64,000 nt of DNA from Bacteroidales bacterium (GCA_015060865.1 SUXS01000013.1:47312-111311), one strand, 5' to 3'; counted from the stretch's first letter, positions 9,332 through 19,075 are shown. Numbers and translations are program-made. Notes: generated by a model from the sequence alone, not told the origin.

Positions 9332-9379
9332 CTTCTTGACAATCAAGAAATCTAAAATCAGATTTCGTGTGCAAAGTTA
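9332..9379 (-). promoter_or_regulatory. Promoter box and tandem hairpins upstream of the 880-aa secreted protein
   Basis: TAACTTTG on the minus strand (9379-9372) matches the -7 box. Directly inside the predicted transcript start are two adjacent perfect hairpins: AAATCT/AGATTT (9348-9365) and TTCTTG/CAAGAA (9333-9349). The predicted leader is about 140 bases. The remainder of the 9225-9632 gap holds the manC terminator and nothing else I recognise. Confidence 0.5.
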
Positions 9380-9433
9380 CAAATAAAAAAAATACCCTAC
9401 GTGAAATTTGATGAAATTCACATCATTTTTAAC

Positions 9434-9468
9434 AAAAAAGGCTGGATTGCTCTCTGAGCATCCAACCT
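9434..9468 (-). terminator. Rho-independent terminator downstream of manC
   Basis: On the minus strand GGTTGGAT pairs with ATCCAGCC around a 12-base loop and is followed by TTTTTTGTT. It lies about 165 bases past the manC stop. Confidence 0.65.
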
Positions 9469-9632
9469 ACATTGTCCAATGAAATCGTACCATGTACACA
9501 AGGAACAGTTCCAGCCATTGGGGGCAAAAGAAATCTCCAAACCATAAAGCCAACCTCTAAAATGAAAGAAACGCTACCCGCCACACGCATGCCTACCATA
9601 CAAGGGACTGATACCATGCCTTGGCACATGCA

Positions 9633-10715
9633 TCACATATATCTCTCCCCATACTTAAGCAACACGTTGTTGCGGAACTTCTTGAAATCATCGTCCTCAT
9701 CCTTCTTACAGATTACAAGGACATCATCGGTATCGTTAACCAGGTAACCTTCAAGATCCTGCAGGATCACCAGTTTGTTGTGAGGCGCAGATACGAGATT
9801 GTTTCGGCTATTATAGAAATCGGCATAGCCGCTCTCGACCACGTTTCCCTCTGAATCTTTCGATGAGAAACGGTACACGTCATCCCAACGCCCCAGATCG
9901 GCCCAGCCGAAAGAGCCAACCAGCATGTATACATTGTGGGACTTCTCAATCACCGCATAGTCGACAGAGATGTTGGGAAATGACTCATAACAACTATACA
10001 GGTCGGTCCGCCGCTTGTCACGATTGGCCTCTCCCCTAAAAATAGAGTCCAAACGGGTAGTCATATCAGGAAGCATCTTCATCATCGTGTCAATAATGGT
10101 ATTGACATTCCACACAAACATACCCGTATTCCAGTAAAACTCACCACTCTCCACAAATATCTGTGCAAAACTGGCCTCAGGTTTCTCTGTAAAGGTCTTT
10201 ATACGGGCAAAGCCTTCATGCAGGTCATCCCCTACCTGAATATAGCCATAACGGGTTTCAGGGTGGGTAGGCCGGATGCCGATCGTCACCAAATGATCAC
10301 ATCCAGACACATAGCTGAGAGCCTTATGCATATCCTCAATAAACTTGGCTTCGTCCAAGATAATCTGGTCGGCCGGTGCCATGACAATATTGGCATGAGG
10401 ATTCAATGTACGTATATGATAGGCAGCAAATGCTATACTGGGGGCTGTGCCTCGATGAGCGGGCTCACGAAGTATCTGCTCTACTGGCACTTCCGGCAAT
10501 TGCTCACGCACCATATCCGAGTAGTCAAGATTGGTAGAGATGATAATATTATCAGCAGGCACCACCTTTAAAAAGCGCTCGTAGGTTTGCCTCAAAAACG
10601 ATTTACCCATTCCAAAGAAGTCGACAAACTGCTTGGGCTGCTTCACCCTGCTCTGCGGCCAGAATCGGCTACCAATGCCGCCAGCCATTATTACGCAATA
10701 ATTATTGTTTTTCAT
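9633..10715 (-). CDS. manC: Mannose-1-phosphate guanylyltransferase (GDP-mannose synthesis)
   Basis: A 360-residue nucleotidyltransferase that makes GDP-mannose from GTP and mannose-1-phosphate in the cytoplasm. The N-terminus carries the pyrophosphorylase signature, AGGIGSRFWPQSR followed by PKQF (residues 11-28), and the FTEKP motif typical of mannose-1-phosphate guanylyltransferases is near 180. At 360 residues it is the short monofunctional form without the phosphomannose isomerase domain found in about 470-residue enzymes. GDP-mannose is also the precursor of GDP-fucose, which the fucosyltransferase at the left edge would use. It has its own -7 box (TATATTTG, 10806-10799) and its own terminator, so it is probably monocistronic. 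Confidence 0.93.
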   Translation of the reverse strand: MKNNNYCVIMAGGIGSRFWPQSRVKQPKQFVDFFGMGKSFLRQTYERFLKVVPADNIIISTNLDYSDMVREQLPEVPVEQILREPAHRGTAPSIAFAAYHIRTLNPHANIVMAPADQIILDEAKFIEDMHKALSYVSGCDHLVTIGIRPTHPETRYGYIQVGDDLHEGFARIKTFTEKPEASFAQIFVESGEFYWNTGMFVWNVNTIIDTMMKMLPDMTTRLDSIFRGEANRDKRRTDLYSCYESFPNISVDYAVIEKSHNVYMLVGSFGWADLGRWDDVYRFSSKDSEGNVVESGYADFYNSRNNLVSAPHNKLVILQDLEGYLVNDTDDVLVICKKDEDDDFKKFRNNVLLKYGERYM

Positions 10716-10798
10716 GACATGGTTCTTTTCTACTCCTATAACGCTTGTGATACAAATAAAATTGCCCTATAGGACTACCATCTTATCTGTTTCACGGA

Positions 10799-10806
10799 CA
10801 AATATA
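10799..10806 (-). promoter_or_regulatory. Putative -7 box for manC
   Basis: TATATTTG on the minus strand, 84 bases upstream of the manC ATG. No good TTTG is found 19 bases further upstream. Confidence 0.45.
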
Positions 10807-10952
10807 CATCTTTTCTTTTTATATAAGAAAAAGACTACAAAGAAAAAACAAACTAATATCTACGACGAAGATAAATTCAAAAAGTTTTCATCTACGAGCT
10901 TGCCTTTTAGATCATCCCCATTGACAACCGGAAAGCCTAAGGCATCTGCGCC

Positions 10953-11777
10953 TCACTTTAAAGAGAGGCTCTGCACCTGTATGGTGTCGTCAAAGAAGAT
11001 TGAAGCGTATTGCCTGAAGATATCCACAGACTCGGTAGTCAGGAAACGGCAAGTGGCATTCTTAGTGCAAAGTGTATCCATCTCGGGATGCCTTTCAAGG
11101 TAATTGATCAGACTCTTGCCCACGTATTCTCCCTGCGTGATGACATTGACGTGAGAAGGAGTATATTGCCGTATCTTATCGTACAGAATAGGATAATGGG
11201 TACATCCGAGGATAATTGTATCAATCTTGTCATCCTTGGCCAAAAGATTGTCTATATGACGACGAATGAAATAATCAGCACCTTCACTGTGTGCCTCACC
11301 ATTCTCTACAAGGGGAACCCAGATAGGACAAGCCTCGCCACTCACGGTGATATCAGGGAAGAGTTTCTTTATCTCCAAAGGATAGGATTGCGACTTAATG
11401 GTACCCGATGTAGCAAGAATTCCGACATGGCGTGTAACCGTAAGCTCGTCAAGGTACTCTACAGTAGGACGTATAATGCCTAGAACCCGCTTGCGGGGAT
11501 CAATCTTAGGAAGATCGATTTGCTGAATAGTGCGCAAAGCCTTTGCCGAAGCGGTATTGCAGGCCAAAATTACAAGTTGGCACCCCATATCGAACAGCGC
11601 ACGAACAGCTTGCGAGGTAAATTCATATACCACCTCGAACGAACGGGTGCCATAGGGAGTGCGGGCATTATCACCTAAATACAGGAAATCGTATTCAGGC
11701 AAATGCCGACGTATCTGGGAAAGGATGGTAAGCCCACCATACCCCGAATCAAAAACTCCTATGGGACCTGGTTGCAT
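10953..11777 (-). CDS. murI: Glutamate racemase
   Basis: A 274-residue cytoplasmic enzyme that interconverts L- and D-glutamate to supply D-Glu for peptidoglycan. The family landmarks are all visible: GVFDSGYGGLT at residues 7-17 (Asp10, Ser11), the catalytic Cys73 in ACNTASA and the second catalytic Cys192 in GCTHYP. Length is normal. It is the last gene of the minus-strand envelope cluster, starting 7 bases after the stop of the third ompH gene, so it is likely co-transcribed with bamA and the ompH paralogues. Confidence 0.95.
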   Translation of the reverse strand: MQPGPIGVFDSGYGGLTILSQIRRHLPEYDFLYLGDNARTPYGTRSFEVVYEFTSQAVRALFDMGCQLVILACNTASAKALRTIQQIDLPKIDPRKRVLGIIRPTVEYLDELTVTRHVGILATSGTIKSQSYPLEIKKLFPDITVSGEACPIWVPLVENGEAHSEGADYFIRRHIDNLLAKDDKIDTIILGCTHYPILYDKIRQYTPSHVNVITQGEYVGKSLINYLERHPEMDTLCTKNATCRFLTTESVDIFRQYASIFFDDTIQVQSLSLK

Positions 11778-11784
11778 ACGAATA

Positions 11785-12291
11785 TCAGTGCTTTATGCCA
11801 AGAGCCTCCTTCAGTGCATTTGTAACATCTACCCCATACTTGGGATTGATATAAAGACAAGTGTTCTTGTCCAGATCGAGAATATAGCTATAGCCCTTAT
11901 CCTCGCAGAGCTGCTTGATAGCCTCATCAACTTTCTTCCTAAGCGGGGCCATCATCTCTTTCTCAGCATCCTGCATAGCTAGCTTTACCTCTTCCTTGAA
12001 TTGGATGGACTTCTCCATCAAATCCTGAAGCTCACGATGGCGCTTCTGCAAGATGGTTTGAGGAAATGAGCCTTGATCCTCGATGAATTCAACATATTTC
12101 TTATTGAATTCCAAATCGGCACGATCAATTTCTGCCTCATACTTCTGAAGCAGTTCATTCAAATCCTTGGTCACCACACTATATTCAGGCAACGACTCAA
12201 CGATGTCCTTATAGCTCACATAACCGAACTTTGGCTGTGCTACGACAGTCAATGCAAACAGTGTGAAAAAAATTGTTATGTATCTCTTCAT
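11785..12291 (-). CDS. OmpH/Skp family periplasmic chaperone (paralogue 3)
   Basis: A 168-residue Skp-like chaperone that should hold unfolded outer-membrane proteins in the periplasm for delivery to BamA. The start at 12291 gives a clean signal peptide (MKRYITIFFTLFALTVVAQ); the longer frame to 12324 would place eleven residues before it. Mature sequence begins PKFGYVSYKDIVESLPEY, the standard OmpH opening, followed by a long charged coiled coil (about 45-125) and a C-terminal return strand with YSYILDLDK. It lies between ompH paralogue 2 and murI and has diverged strongly from the other two copies. Confidence 0.9.
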   Translation of the reverse strand: MKRYITIFFTLFALTVVAQPKFGYVSYKDIVESLPEYSVVTKDLNELLQKYEAEIDRADLEFNKKYVEFIEDQGSFPQTILQKRHRELQDLMEKSIQFKEEVKLAMQDAEKEMMAPLRKKVDEAIKQLCEDKGYSYILDLDKNTCLYINPKYGVDVTNALKEALGIKH

Positions 12292-12382
12292 AATAGGCCT
12301 CTCTCTATTACATATAAAAATCAAAGGAGAAGGGTGAATACCTTATCGATATCAGCCCCTCTCCAACATTGCCTGTAAAGAA

Positions 12383-12883
12383 TTACTGAATACCTAACTT
12401 TGCCTTTACCTGAGCGGTAACATCGGTGCTGAGTGTCTCACTGATGTAAGGGATACCACTGGCTGTATCGAAGATGTAGAGGAAACCACCTGCAACACCA
12501 ACTTCCTTGATAGCCTTGGTAATCTTATCAGTAAGGGAAGCCATCTTATCTTGTGAGGCTTTCTGCAACTCTTGCTGTGATTGCTGATAGTACTGTTGCA
12601 TACGACCATAAAGCTCCTGCAACTCTGTTTCACGACGCTGACGGATATTCTCGGGCAGAGTGGCTTTCTGGACTTCATACTCTTCACTCTTCTTAGAGAG
12701 CTCTGTCTCCATCATCTTTAGCTCATCTGAGTATTGTTTCTCCAGATTCTGCAATTCTGTCTGTGCAGCCTTGTATTCAGGCATAGCTTGGATAATGTCT
12801 CCTGAATTAAGATGGCCAAACTTCTGTGCAAAAAGAGTCAATGGTGCCAGCAAGAAAAGCATGGCGATAAATTTCTTATTCAT
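12383..12883 (-). CDS. OmpH/Skp family periplasmic chaperone (paralogue 2)
   Basis: A 166-residue protein with signal peptide (ending LFAQ), an OmpH opening (KFGHLNSGDIIQAMPEY), a Gln/Glu/Lys-rich coiled coil (about 38-115) and the C-terminal FLYIFDTASG strand that closes the Skp body. The role is as for its neighbours: periplasmic chaperone for outer-membrane proteins. It has its own promoter-like element just upstream (12926-12956), which suggests that the downstream half of the cluster can be expressed separately from bamA. Confidence 0.9.
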   Translation of the reverse strand: MNKKFIAMLFLLAPLTLFAQKFGHLNSGDIIQAMPEYKAAQTELQNLEKQYSDELKMMETELSKKSEEYEVQKATLPENIRQRRETELQELYGRMQQYYQQSQQELQKASQDKMASLTDKITKAIKEVGVAGGFLYIFDTASGIPYISETLSTDVTAQVKAKLGIQ

Positions 12884-12925
12884 AAAATCTATAATTTGGT
12901 TGGTTAATACTCACGTTTCAACGTG

Positions 12926-12956
12926 CAAAGTTAATGTAAAAAAATGATTTAGCGAA
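12926..12956 (-). promoter_or_regulatory. Internal promoter ahead of ompH paralogue 2
   Basis: TAACTTTG (12933-12926, minus) is preceded at exactly 19 bases by TTCG (12956-12953), one mismatch from the TTTG -33 element. It lies in the 91-base gap between two ompH genes. Confidence 0.55.
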
Positions 12957-12974
12957 AACAATGCATATATTACT

Positions 12975-13490
12975 TTAGTTTGCATACCCTAGCTTGACCA
13001 GCACATCATTGCTTATGTCAATCTTCGGAGAGGCATAAATGATACTGGAAGCCGAAGCACGATCAATCACCACGGTATACCCCTTGGCCTCACAGATCTC
13101 CTTTACTGCCGTATAGATCTCATCCTGAATAGGTGCCATAAGGCTCTCTCGCTTCTTGTAGAGTTCACCTTCAGGACCAAAATATTTTCGTTTCAACTCT
13201 TGCGCTTCCTTCTCCTTAGCCACAATCTCTTCCTCTTTAGCGGTTTTCTGTTCTTCGGAAAGGAACACTGCCTCACTTTGGTAGTTCTTGTAAAGAGTCT
13301 GTGCCTCCAAGGCCATAGCCTCCACTTCGCCCTGCCAGCGTTTGGAAATCTGGTTGAGCTGTTCGTTGGCACGCTCATAGGCGGGGATATTTTTAAGGAT
13401 ATACTCCATATCAATCAAAGCAAACTTCTGTGCGTTGGCAGTAAAGCCGACGAGACAGAAAAGGGCAGTAATCAAAAGGTTCTTCTTCAT
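12975..13490 (-). CDS. OmpH/Skp family periplasmic chaperone (paralogue 1)
   Basis: A 171-residue member with a signal peptide (MKKNLLITALFCLVGFTANAQ), the opening FALIDMEYILKNIPAYE, a long charged coiled coil (about 40-125) and a closing YTVVIDRASASSIIYASP segment. It follows bamA by 47 bases on the same strand, the classic bamA-skp order, so this copy is the best candidate for the direct Skp counterpart working with BamA. The three consecutive paralogues differ mainly in their coiled-coil tips, which could mean different client ranges (inference). Confidence 0.92.
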   Translation of the reverse strand: MKKNLLITALFCLVGFTANAQKFALIDMEYILKNIPAYERANEQLNQISKRWQGEVEAMALEAQTLYKNYQSEAVFLSEEQKTAKEEEIVAKEKEAQELKRKYFGPEGELYKKRESLMAPIQDEIYTAVKEICEAKGYTVVIDRASASSIIYASPKIDISNDVLVKLGYAN

Positions 13491-13537
13491 AACTTAAGGA
13501 AATAATTATCAATTTTCAATTCTCCATTTTCAATTCA

Positions 13538-16189
13538 TTAGAACTCTTGTCCTAAGATAAAGTGGAACTGGCTCCCTCCGTATGAGGTAGAGTTGAATAC
13601 CTTATCAAAGCCATAAGCCCAATCGATACCCATGAGGCCAATCATCGGGAGGAAGATACGTACACCCACACCTGCCGAGCGCTTCATATCGAAGGGGTTG
13701 AACTTCTTCACATCAGTCCATGCGTTACCTCCCTCAAGGAATGCGAGTGCATAGATCTGGGTAGAGTTCTCAAACATCAGCGGATAACGCAACTCCATCG
13801 TAAAGCGTGAATAGGCATATCCCTCACTTCCGTAAGGAGTAAGTGAACCGTTGTCATAACCGCGAAGAGCTATCATATCAGTATAATAATTGTACGAGTA
13901 ACCACTCATACCGTCACCACCTACGTAGAAGGTCTCAAAAGGTGATTTCTTGTACTTATTATAATGACCTAACAAACCAAACTCTGCACGCGCCATCAGT
14001 ACCAAACACTTCTGACCGCCAGTAAGTGCTGTATAATACTTGCCTTTCAGTTTCCACTTATGATACTCTATCCAATTGTAACGTTTCTGAAGGCTCTCAC
14101 GATACTTGGCATCGGTGGGGGCAACCTCACTCAGCGTCTTATAATCTATCCCATCGAAAAGAGAGAACGGGGGGGTTATTGACACATTAAAACTGATGTC
14201 TGATCCGTTGCGTGGGAAAATAGGATTATCAATCGAGCTACGTCCTATATTCAAAGACAAGTTTACGTTATTACAGTTACCATTGGAAATGATAAAATAC
14301 TCCCAATTATTCAGATCATAACGTTGGTATGTGAGTTCACCATAAAGAGTAAAATAATCATCGGGCCAATGTAAACGCTTACCCCAACCAATGGAAAGAC
14401 CATACATACGAAGATACTTATCAGGATCGTAATATGACTCATAGTTGTTGTAATAATTGTTGTAGTTACCATAACCATACATATAATTATAGTAATTATT
14501 ATAGTAGGCCGAATTGTAATAATTATTGTTTATACCAGTCTGTAAAGCAAAAAAGGCGTTTACAGAGAATGAGTTGGGACGCTTACCACCAAACCAAGGA
14601 TCCATGAACGATATATTATATGATTGGTAGTAACTACCATTGGTCTGTCCACTGATTGAAAGTGTCTGTCCGTCACCTTGTGGAATGAATGCACGGTAGT
14701 TGTCAGACTTGTGGAATAGGTTGTACATGGAGAAGTTGGTAAACTTCAGAGCAATCTTACCAATCACACCTGTCTGCCCATAACCGAGCGACAGCTCTAT
14801 CTGGTCATTATTCTTTGATTCTAGCATCCAATTGATGTCAACAGTTCCGTTATTGGGGTCAGGCTGTATGTCTGGATTGATTGTTTCGGGATTAAAGTGC
14901 CCCATCTGTTGTAGCTCACGCGCAGAACGCATCAATGCATCTTTACTGAATAAGGATCCAGGAAGCGTACGCAACTCACGACGTACTACATTTTCGTACA
15001 GGCGATCATTACCCGCAATACGCACCCTATTGATGGTTGCTTGCGGACCTTCCATAACACGCATCTCCAAGTCAACTGAATCAGCAGTAACATTTACCTC
15101 TACAGGTGATACATTGAAAAACACATATCCATTATTGTAGTAAAAATTACCAATGGCATCATCGTCCATATTCAAACGCTCATCGAGAAGCTTCTGATTA
15201 TACACATCCCCTTTTTTCATACGCAATATATCGGATAGGTCCTGAGAGGCATATACAGTATTGCCTACCCACTTGATATCACGAATATGATACTGATTCC
15301 CCTCTTCTACATGAAGATATACATCGACCGTCTTATCATCGAACGGAACTACCGAGTCTGTTACAATATGAGCATCACGATAACCATGCTCGTTGTACTT
15401 ATTGATCAGAAGTCGCTTGTCCTCCTCATACAAATCAGCGATAAACTTCTTTGGACGGAAGAAATGGCGCCAGTTCCCTTTTTCGTTGGTCTTTTTCATG
15501 GCCCACTTCAATTGCTTCTCTGTCAAAGCTCCATTGCCGGTGATGTATATCTTGTGTACCTTTACCTTCTCTTTCTTATCAATATTGATATCAAGAATAA
15601 TATGGTTTTGGTGAGCAACATCATCGCGCTGCAGGATATTTACATCTGCATTTTTGAATCCCTTCTCATCAAAATAACGCCGAATGACTATCTTAGCACG
15701 ATCAATCATGTTGGGAGTAATTTGATTACCTTGCCGAAAACCTAGTTTAGCCTCCAAATCTTCGCGTTCGGATTTCTTTACGCCATTATAGTTAATCTGC
15801 GATACACGCGGACGTTGTGTCAGATGAATGTTCAGGTATACTTTGTGCCCCTCAATCTTCTCAGCAGTTATCCGGACATTGGAAAACAGCCCGTGCTTCC
15901 AGTATCGCTTAGTAGCTGTTGTAATCTCTTCGCCCGGAATAGTCACGACTTGCCCTACCGACAGACCGGACAAACCAATCAGCACATAATCCTCGTAATT
16001 ATCTATACCACTTACAGTGATGTTGGCAATCTCGTATTTCTTTGGCGCAGAATACAATATCACCGGCTTATCCTCCTGCAAACCTTCGCCAGGATTGTCC
16101 TGCGCAACAGCATTACTCGGAAAGAGCAATACAAGCCCAAACAACATCATTAAATAGTATGTCAGTTTCATTTTTTTCATCCCATTCAT
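13538..16189 (-). CDS. bamA: Outer-membrane protein assembly factor BamA
   Basis: An 883-residue Omp85 protein that inserts beta-barrels into the outer membrane. After a signal peptide (cleavage near AVAQ, about residue 30) come POTRA domains (about 50-440), visible in segments such as [15 protein letters not shown] and [14 protein letters not shown], then the 16-strand barrel. The barrel has the Omp85 lid-loop motif as [10 protein letters not shown] and ends in Phe (FHFILGQEF), the terminal aromatic expected of outer-membrane proteins. An Asn/Tyr-rich insertion at about 550-595 sits in the early barrel. The ATG at 16189 overlaps the uppS stop by four bases (ATGA), so translation is coupled; Met4 or Met7 are less likely starts. 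Confidence 0.96.
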   Translation of the reverse strand: MNGMKKMKLTYYLMMLFGLVLLFPSNAVAQDNPGEGLQEDKPVILYSAPKKYEIANITVSGIDNYEDYVLIGLSGLSVGQVVTIPGEEITTATKRYWKHGLFSNVRITAEKIEGHKVYLNIHLTQRPRVSQINYNGVKKSEREDLEAKLGFRQGNQITPNMIDRAKIVIRRYFDEKGFKNADVNILQRDDVAHQNHIILDINIDKKEKVKVHKIYITGNGALTEKQLKWAMKKTNEKGNWRHFFRPKKFIADLYEEDKRLLINKYNEHGYRDAHIVTDSVVPFDDKTVDVYLHVEEGNQYHIRDIKWVGNTVYASQDLSDILRMKKGDVYNQKLLDERLNMDDDAIGNFYYNNGYVFFNVSPVEVNVTADSVDLEMRVMEGPQATINRVRIAGNDRLYENVVRRELRTLPGSLFSKDALMRSARELQQMGHFNPETINPDIQPDPNNGTVDINWMLESKNNDQIELSLGYGQTGVIGKIALKFTNFSMYNLFHKSDNYRAFIPQGDGQTLSISGQTNGSYYQSYNISFMDPWFGGKRPNSFSVNAFFALQTGINNNYYNSAYYNNYYNYMYGYGNYNNYYNNYESYYDPDKYLRMYGLSIGWGKRLHWPDDYFTLYGELTYQRYDLNNWEYFIISNGNCNNVNLSLNIGRSSIDNPIFPRNGSDISFNVSITPPFSLFDGIDYKTLSEVAPTDAKYRESLQKRYNWIEYHKWKLKGKYYTALTGGQKCLVLMARAEFGLLGHYNKYKKSPFETFYVGGDGMSGYSYNYYTDMIALRGYDNGSLTPYGSEGYAYSRFTMELRYPLMFENSTQIYALAFLEGGNAWTDVKKFNPFDMKRSAGVGVRIFLPMIGLMGIDWAYGFDKVFNSTSYGGSQFHFILGQEF

Positions 16190-16944
16190 TTATTATCATT
16201 CTCTTCAGCAACCTGCTCGCTCGTTTTTCCAAATCGCCTTTCACGCTGCTGGAAAGTATATATAGCTTTACATAAAGCCTCTTCATCAAAATCGGGCCAA
16301 TAAGTATCACAGAAATAAAGTTCTGTATAGGCACACTGCCACAACAAATAATTACTCATGCGAGTTTCGCCTCCAGTACGTATGAGCAAATCTGGGTCAG
16401 GCATGAATGAGGTACACAAATGCTCATCAATAGTCTGATCCGTAATAGCATTTACATCCAGTTCCCCTTGTTGTACCTTCAATGCTATACATTTAGCAGC
16501 CCGAGTAATCTCCCACTTTGACGAATAGCTCAGCGCTACAGTAAGCGTTCCACGCTTATTATTGGCTGAAAGATCGATACATTTATTCATTCGCTCGCGA
16601 ACCTTCTCGGGCAAACGGTCTGTATCTCCAATCACACAAAAACGTATGTCGTTGTCCATGAAAATACCAAGGTCTAACTTTTCAAACAAAAGAGCCATCA
16701 ACCCATTAACCTCCTCATCCGGGCGGGTCCAATTCTCTGTAGAGAATGCATACACCGTAACATACTTTACACCCAGTTTGGAAGCATTCATCATTGTATC
16801 ATGCAGAGCCGATGCACCAGCAATATGGCCTTCGCCACGTCGTTTTCCCTTGTTCTTTGCCCAACGCCCATTACCATCCATAATAATGGCTATGTGTTGA
16901 GGTATACGACTATAATCCAGTTGCTCTTTGTATGTCATACTCAC
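16186..16944 (-). CDS. uppS: Undecaprenyl diphosphate synthase (cis-isoprenyl transferase)
   Basis: A 252-residue cytoplasmic prenyltransferase that extends farnesyl diphosphate with isopentenyl units to give the C55 lipid carrier for peptidoglycan and surface glycans. The signature [15 protein letters not shown] (residues 19-33, catalytic Asp in MDGNGR) and the later FSTENWTRP and [15 protein letters not shown] blocks are all present. Length is normal. It starts 6 bases after the PorG-like gene and overlaps the bamA start by four bases, so it is in the middle of a tightly packed operon. Confidence 0.96.
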   Translation of the reverse strand: MSMTYKEQLDYSRIPQHIAIIMDGNGRWAKNKGKRRGEGHIAGASALHDTMMNASKLGVKYVTVYAFSTENWTRPDEEVNGLMALLFEKLDLGIFMDNDIRFCVIGDTDRLPEKVRERMNKCIDLSANNKRGTLTVALSYSSKWEITRAAKCIALKVQQGELDVNAITDQTIDEHLCTSFMPDPDLLIRTGGETRMSNYLLWQCAYTELYFCDTYWPDFDEEALCKAIYTFQQRERRFGKTSEQVAEENDNK

Positions 16945-16950
16945 ATCATT

Positions 16951-17667
16951 TTAGTTGTTACATTTCCTATATTTGGGGAACAAGTCATAACTGATATAGG
17001 CAAACAACCAAGAATAGCTATCCTTGTTCTTCAATCCCCTTCCCTTTATCTCATACGGATTATTCAATTGTAATCCGTTGCTTGTTGACACATCCAATTT
17101 GTCCGATGTAGTAAAACGCATCGTCCATTCTGCTCCTATGTTCAACCTTTCGGCAAGCTTATATTTCACCCCTATTCCTATGGGAAGGCTCAAAGCAATC
17201 ACGTGTTCCGCAGGTTTGGGTACAAAAGCTAATCCTGCTCCCAAAAGGATATACGGAGTCATCCGATGGCTATCCTTGTAACCTGCACCAGTACCATAAG
17301 CAAAGAAGTTATACTCAAACTGTCCGCCCAACTCATAGACATTCCGATTGAAATGACAAATACCATTATCTGGAAACACATTGTCATTTCCCTCTGTGGA
17401 ACCTTTTATCTTTCCTATAGCCAAGTTGCCTTTGACCACCATACGGGGATTTATGTTATAACGTGCCATGACACCACCGAGTATAGATGTTTCCTTAAAT
17501 AGGGCCGTATAGTTAGCATCACCCATATAAAAGCTACCACCAGCCAATACTCCCAACTCCATGTTATACTCCAGCTCCTGAGCAGAAGAACCCAACGAAG
17601 GCATAAGCAATAATGATATCATTATTGCTCGCACTCCCCCTCTATGTCGTCTGCATTTAGTTATCAC
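16951..17667 (-). CDS. PorG-like (DUF6089) outer-membrane beta-barrel protein
   Basis: A 238-residue exported protein. An N-terminal signal peptide (basic start, cleavage near SSAQ, about residue 29) is followed by alternating beta strands with many Gly and aromatic residues (LEYNMELGVLAGGSFYMGD, TPYILLGAGLAF), fitting a small eight-stranded barrel. The family is placed next to uppS-bamA across Bacteroidetes; its Porphyromonas member PorG is part of the type IX secretion machinery, but homologues also occur in species without proven type IX secretion. Nine bases separate it from the DUF6242 gene. A shorter start at an internal Met (17622) is possible but would lack the basic n-region. Confidence 0.8.
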   Translation of the reverse strand: MITKCRRHRGGVRAIMISLLLMPSLGSSAQELEYNMELGVLAGGSFYMGDANYTALFKETSILGGVMARYNINPRMVVKGNLAIGKIKGSTEGNDNVFPDNGICHFNRNVYELGGQFEYNFFAYGTGAGYKDSHRMTPYILLGAGLAFVPKPAEHVIALSLPIGIGVKYKLAERLNIGAEWTMRFTTSDKLDVSTSNGLQLNNPYEIKGRGLKNKDSYSWLFAYISYDLFPKYRKCNN

Positions 17668-17676
17668 GTCCGTTTA

Positions 17677-19035
17677 CTATTCTCCACGCCAAAAACCTTG
17701 CCACACTTGTCCACTATGGCTCCAAATAATCCATATATAGTCACCCACCACAACCGTAGAGAAGGTGTCATCAAGACCCCTAAAATGATGGGGAAGACTC
17801 AAACCAGACTCACGTATGCGCCACGTAATACCATTGTCACGCGACTCGAAGAAAGCCGAAAAGGCCTCGATCGGTACTTGCCTTTCATTCAGGCTTTTTC
17901 CTCCAAAAGCATATAGATTCCCGGCATAACGTATTACGGTCAAATTCTCCAACAATGGGCAGCCATAAGCATTATTGACGGCAGGAGTCATCAGTTGCCA
18001 ATTATCTTCAGTAGAAAGCTTGGTCCACACCTGGGCACAAGTGTCAGACGATTCGTGAGGCACTCCAACAAACAATGTACGATATATGTTAGGATTGGTT
18101 TTAAGTGCATAGCTGAGAGATGAAATACGGCCCTCAAGTATATTATCTACGATTTGTCCATTGGAGGTCCAATTCACCATATCTACAGATGACACAAAAG
18201 TATTGTTTTCATTGACACCCCAAACCATTGAAGAATCGCCTTGAGCAACTGCACATAACGATTTCAGAGTCAAAGATGTGGATACTTCAGTCCACACTAC
18301 TCCATCGACAGAAGAGTAAAGATTTCCCTCAGCCAAAAGATAGAAGATGCCATCAAAAGACATTACAGAGTGACAATCAACCTCGCCATCCACTCCAGAC
18401 AACGCCACAGGCTCTGTCCAATGAGCCCCATCATCAATAGCTGTGTAAGTCACATACACTTCATCGTTTTCAGTTATTCCATACACATATATCCATTCTC
18501 CATCGGTCACGGCCTTTTGGTCCATAAACAACCCTGCCGGGAAATCCGCCCCTTTCACTTCATTCCAGTAGGTAACGGATGGATTCTGGTGATGCACATT
18601 GACAACTACCCTATAATCTCTACTATACCGTTCATCTTGCGAAACAATAGTAAACACCACGGGTTGGCTAAAATCTATCGAATCCTCGGGACTGAAAGTC
18701 ACACGCTCTCCCTCTTTTTCGTAATAAATGTACCCATCAGCAGTAACATTTGCCGTAATCTTCACCTTTGTGCCATAGGGAATCGAATCTTTATTCGTTA
18801 CCAATCCCTTCGTATGATCAATGGTAAAAGCATATCTACTTCCAACAGTGGTGTACGTGTATGTAGTATCGCGCCCATTGACTTTCTTCGTACGGGTGGT
18901 TTTCATATCATCTAACGAGAATGTAAGTAGCGCTACGGTCGATGTCTTTACCACCTCCTCCTCTTCTCCCAAGCAAGAGGTTAATAGCACTGCACTTATG
19001 AGCAACAACGTTAGACTTTCTACTGCCTTTTTCAT
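17677..19035 (-). CDS. DUF6242-like lipoprotein
   Basis: A 452-residue predicted lipoprotein, using the ATG at 19035 (signal MKKAVESLTLLLISAVLLTSC, lipid-modified Cys21). The alternative ATG at 19059 sits only nine bases from the -7 box (19068-19075), so it would lie at the transcription start; I therefore prefer 19035. The N-terminal 130 residues resemble a small beta domain with SIPYGTKVKITANV; the rest (from about 150) has repeated short blocks with W and D (DGEWIYVYG, DGIFYLLAEGNLY, NGITWRI) consistent with a beta-propeller. Function is unknown. It is sandwiched between ribD and the PorG-like gene, a position it also holds in other Bacteroidales. Confidence 0.75.
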   Translation of the reverse strand: MKKAVESLTLLLISAVLLTSCLGEEEEVVKTSTVALLTFSLDDMKTTRTKKVNGRDTTYTYTTVGSRYAFTIDHTKGLVTNKDSIPYGTKVKITANVTADGYIYYEKEGERVTFSPEDSIDFSQPVVFTIVSQDERYSRDYRVVVNVHHQNPSVTYWNEVKGADFPAGLFMDQKAVTDGEWIYVYGITENDEVYVTYTAIDDGAHWTEPVALSGVDGEVDCHSVMSFDGIFYLLAEGNLYSSVDGVVWTEVSTSLTLKSLCAVAQGDSSMVWGVNENNTFVSSVDMVNWTSNGQIVDNILEGRISSLSYALKTNPNIYRTLFVGVPHESSDTCAQVWTKLSTEDNWQLMTPAVNNAYGCPLLENLTVIRYAGNLYAFGGKSLNERQVPIEAFSAFFESRDNGITWRIRESGLSLPHHFRGLDDTFSTVVVGDYIWIIWSHSGQVWQGFWRGE

Positions 19036-19067
19036 TCGTTTCAATTCTCTAAAAAACATTCAACTGA

Positions 19068-19075
19068 CAAAAGTA
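19068..19075 (-). promoter_or_regulatory. Putative -7 box for the DUF6242-PorG-uppS-bamA operon
   Basis: TACTTTTG on the minus strand, in the 104-base gap after ribD. It is the only strong TAnnTTTG match between ribD and the four-base-coupled envelope genes, so it is the candidate main promoter of the cluster. Confidence 0.5.

Noticed and set aside
9472..9747. 91-codon plus-strand frame across the manC end
   Set aside because: It overlaps the manC 3' end and its terminator, with no protein-like features.
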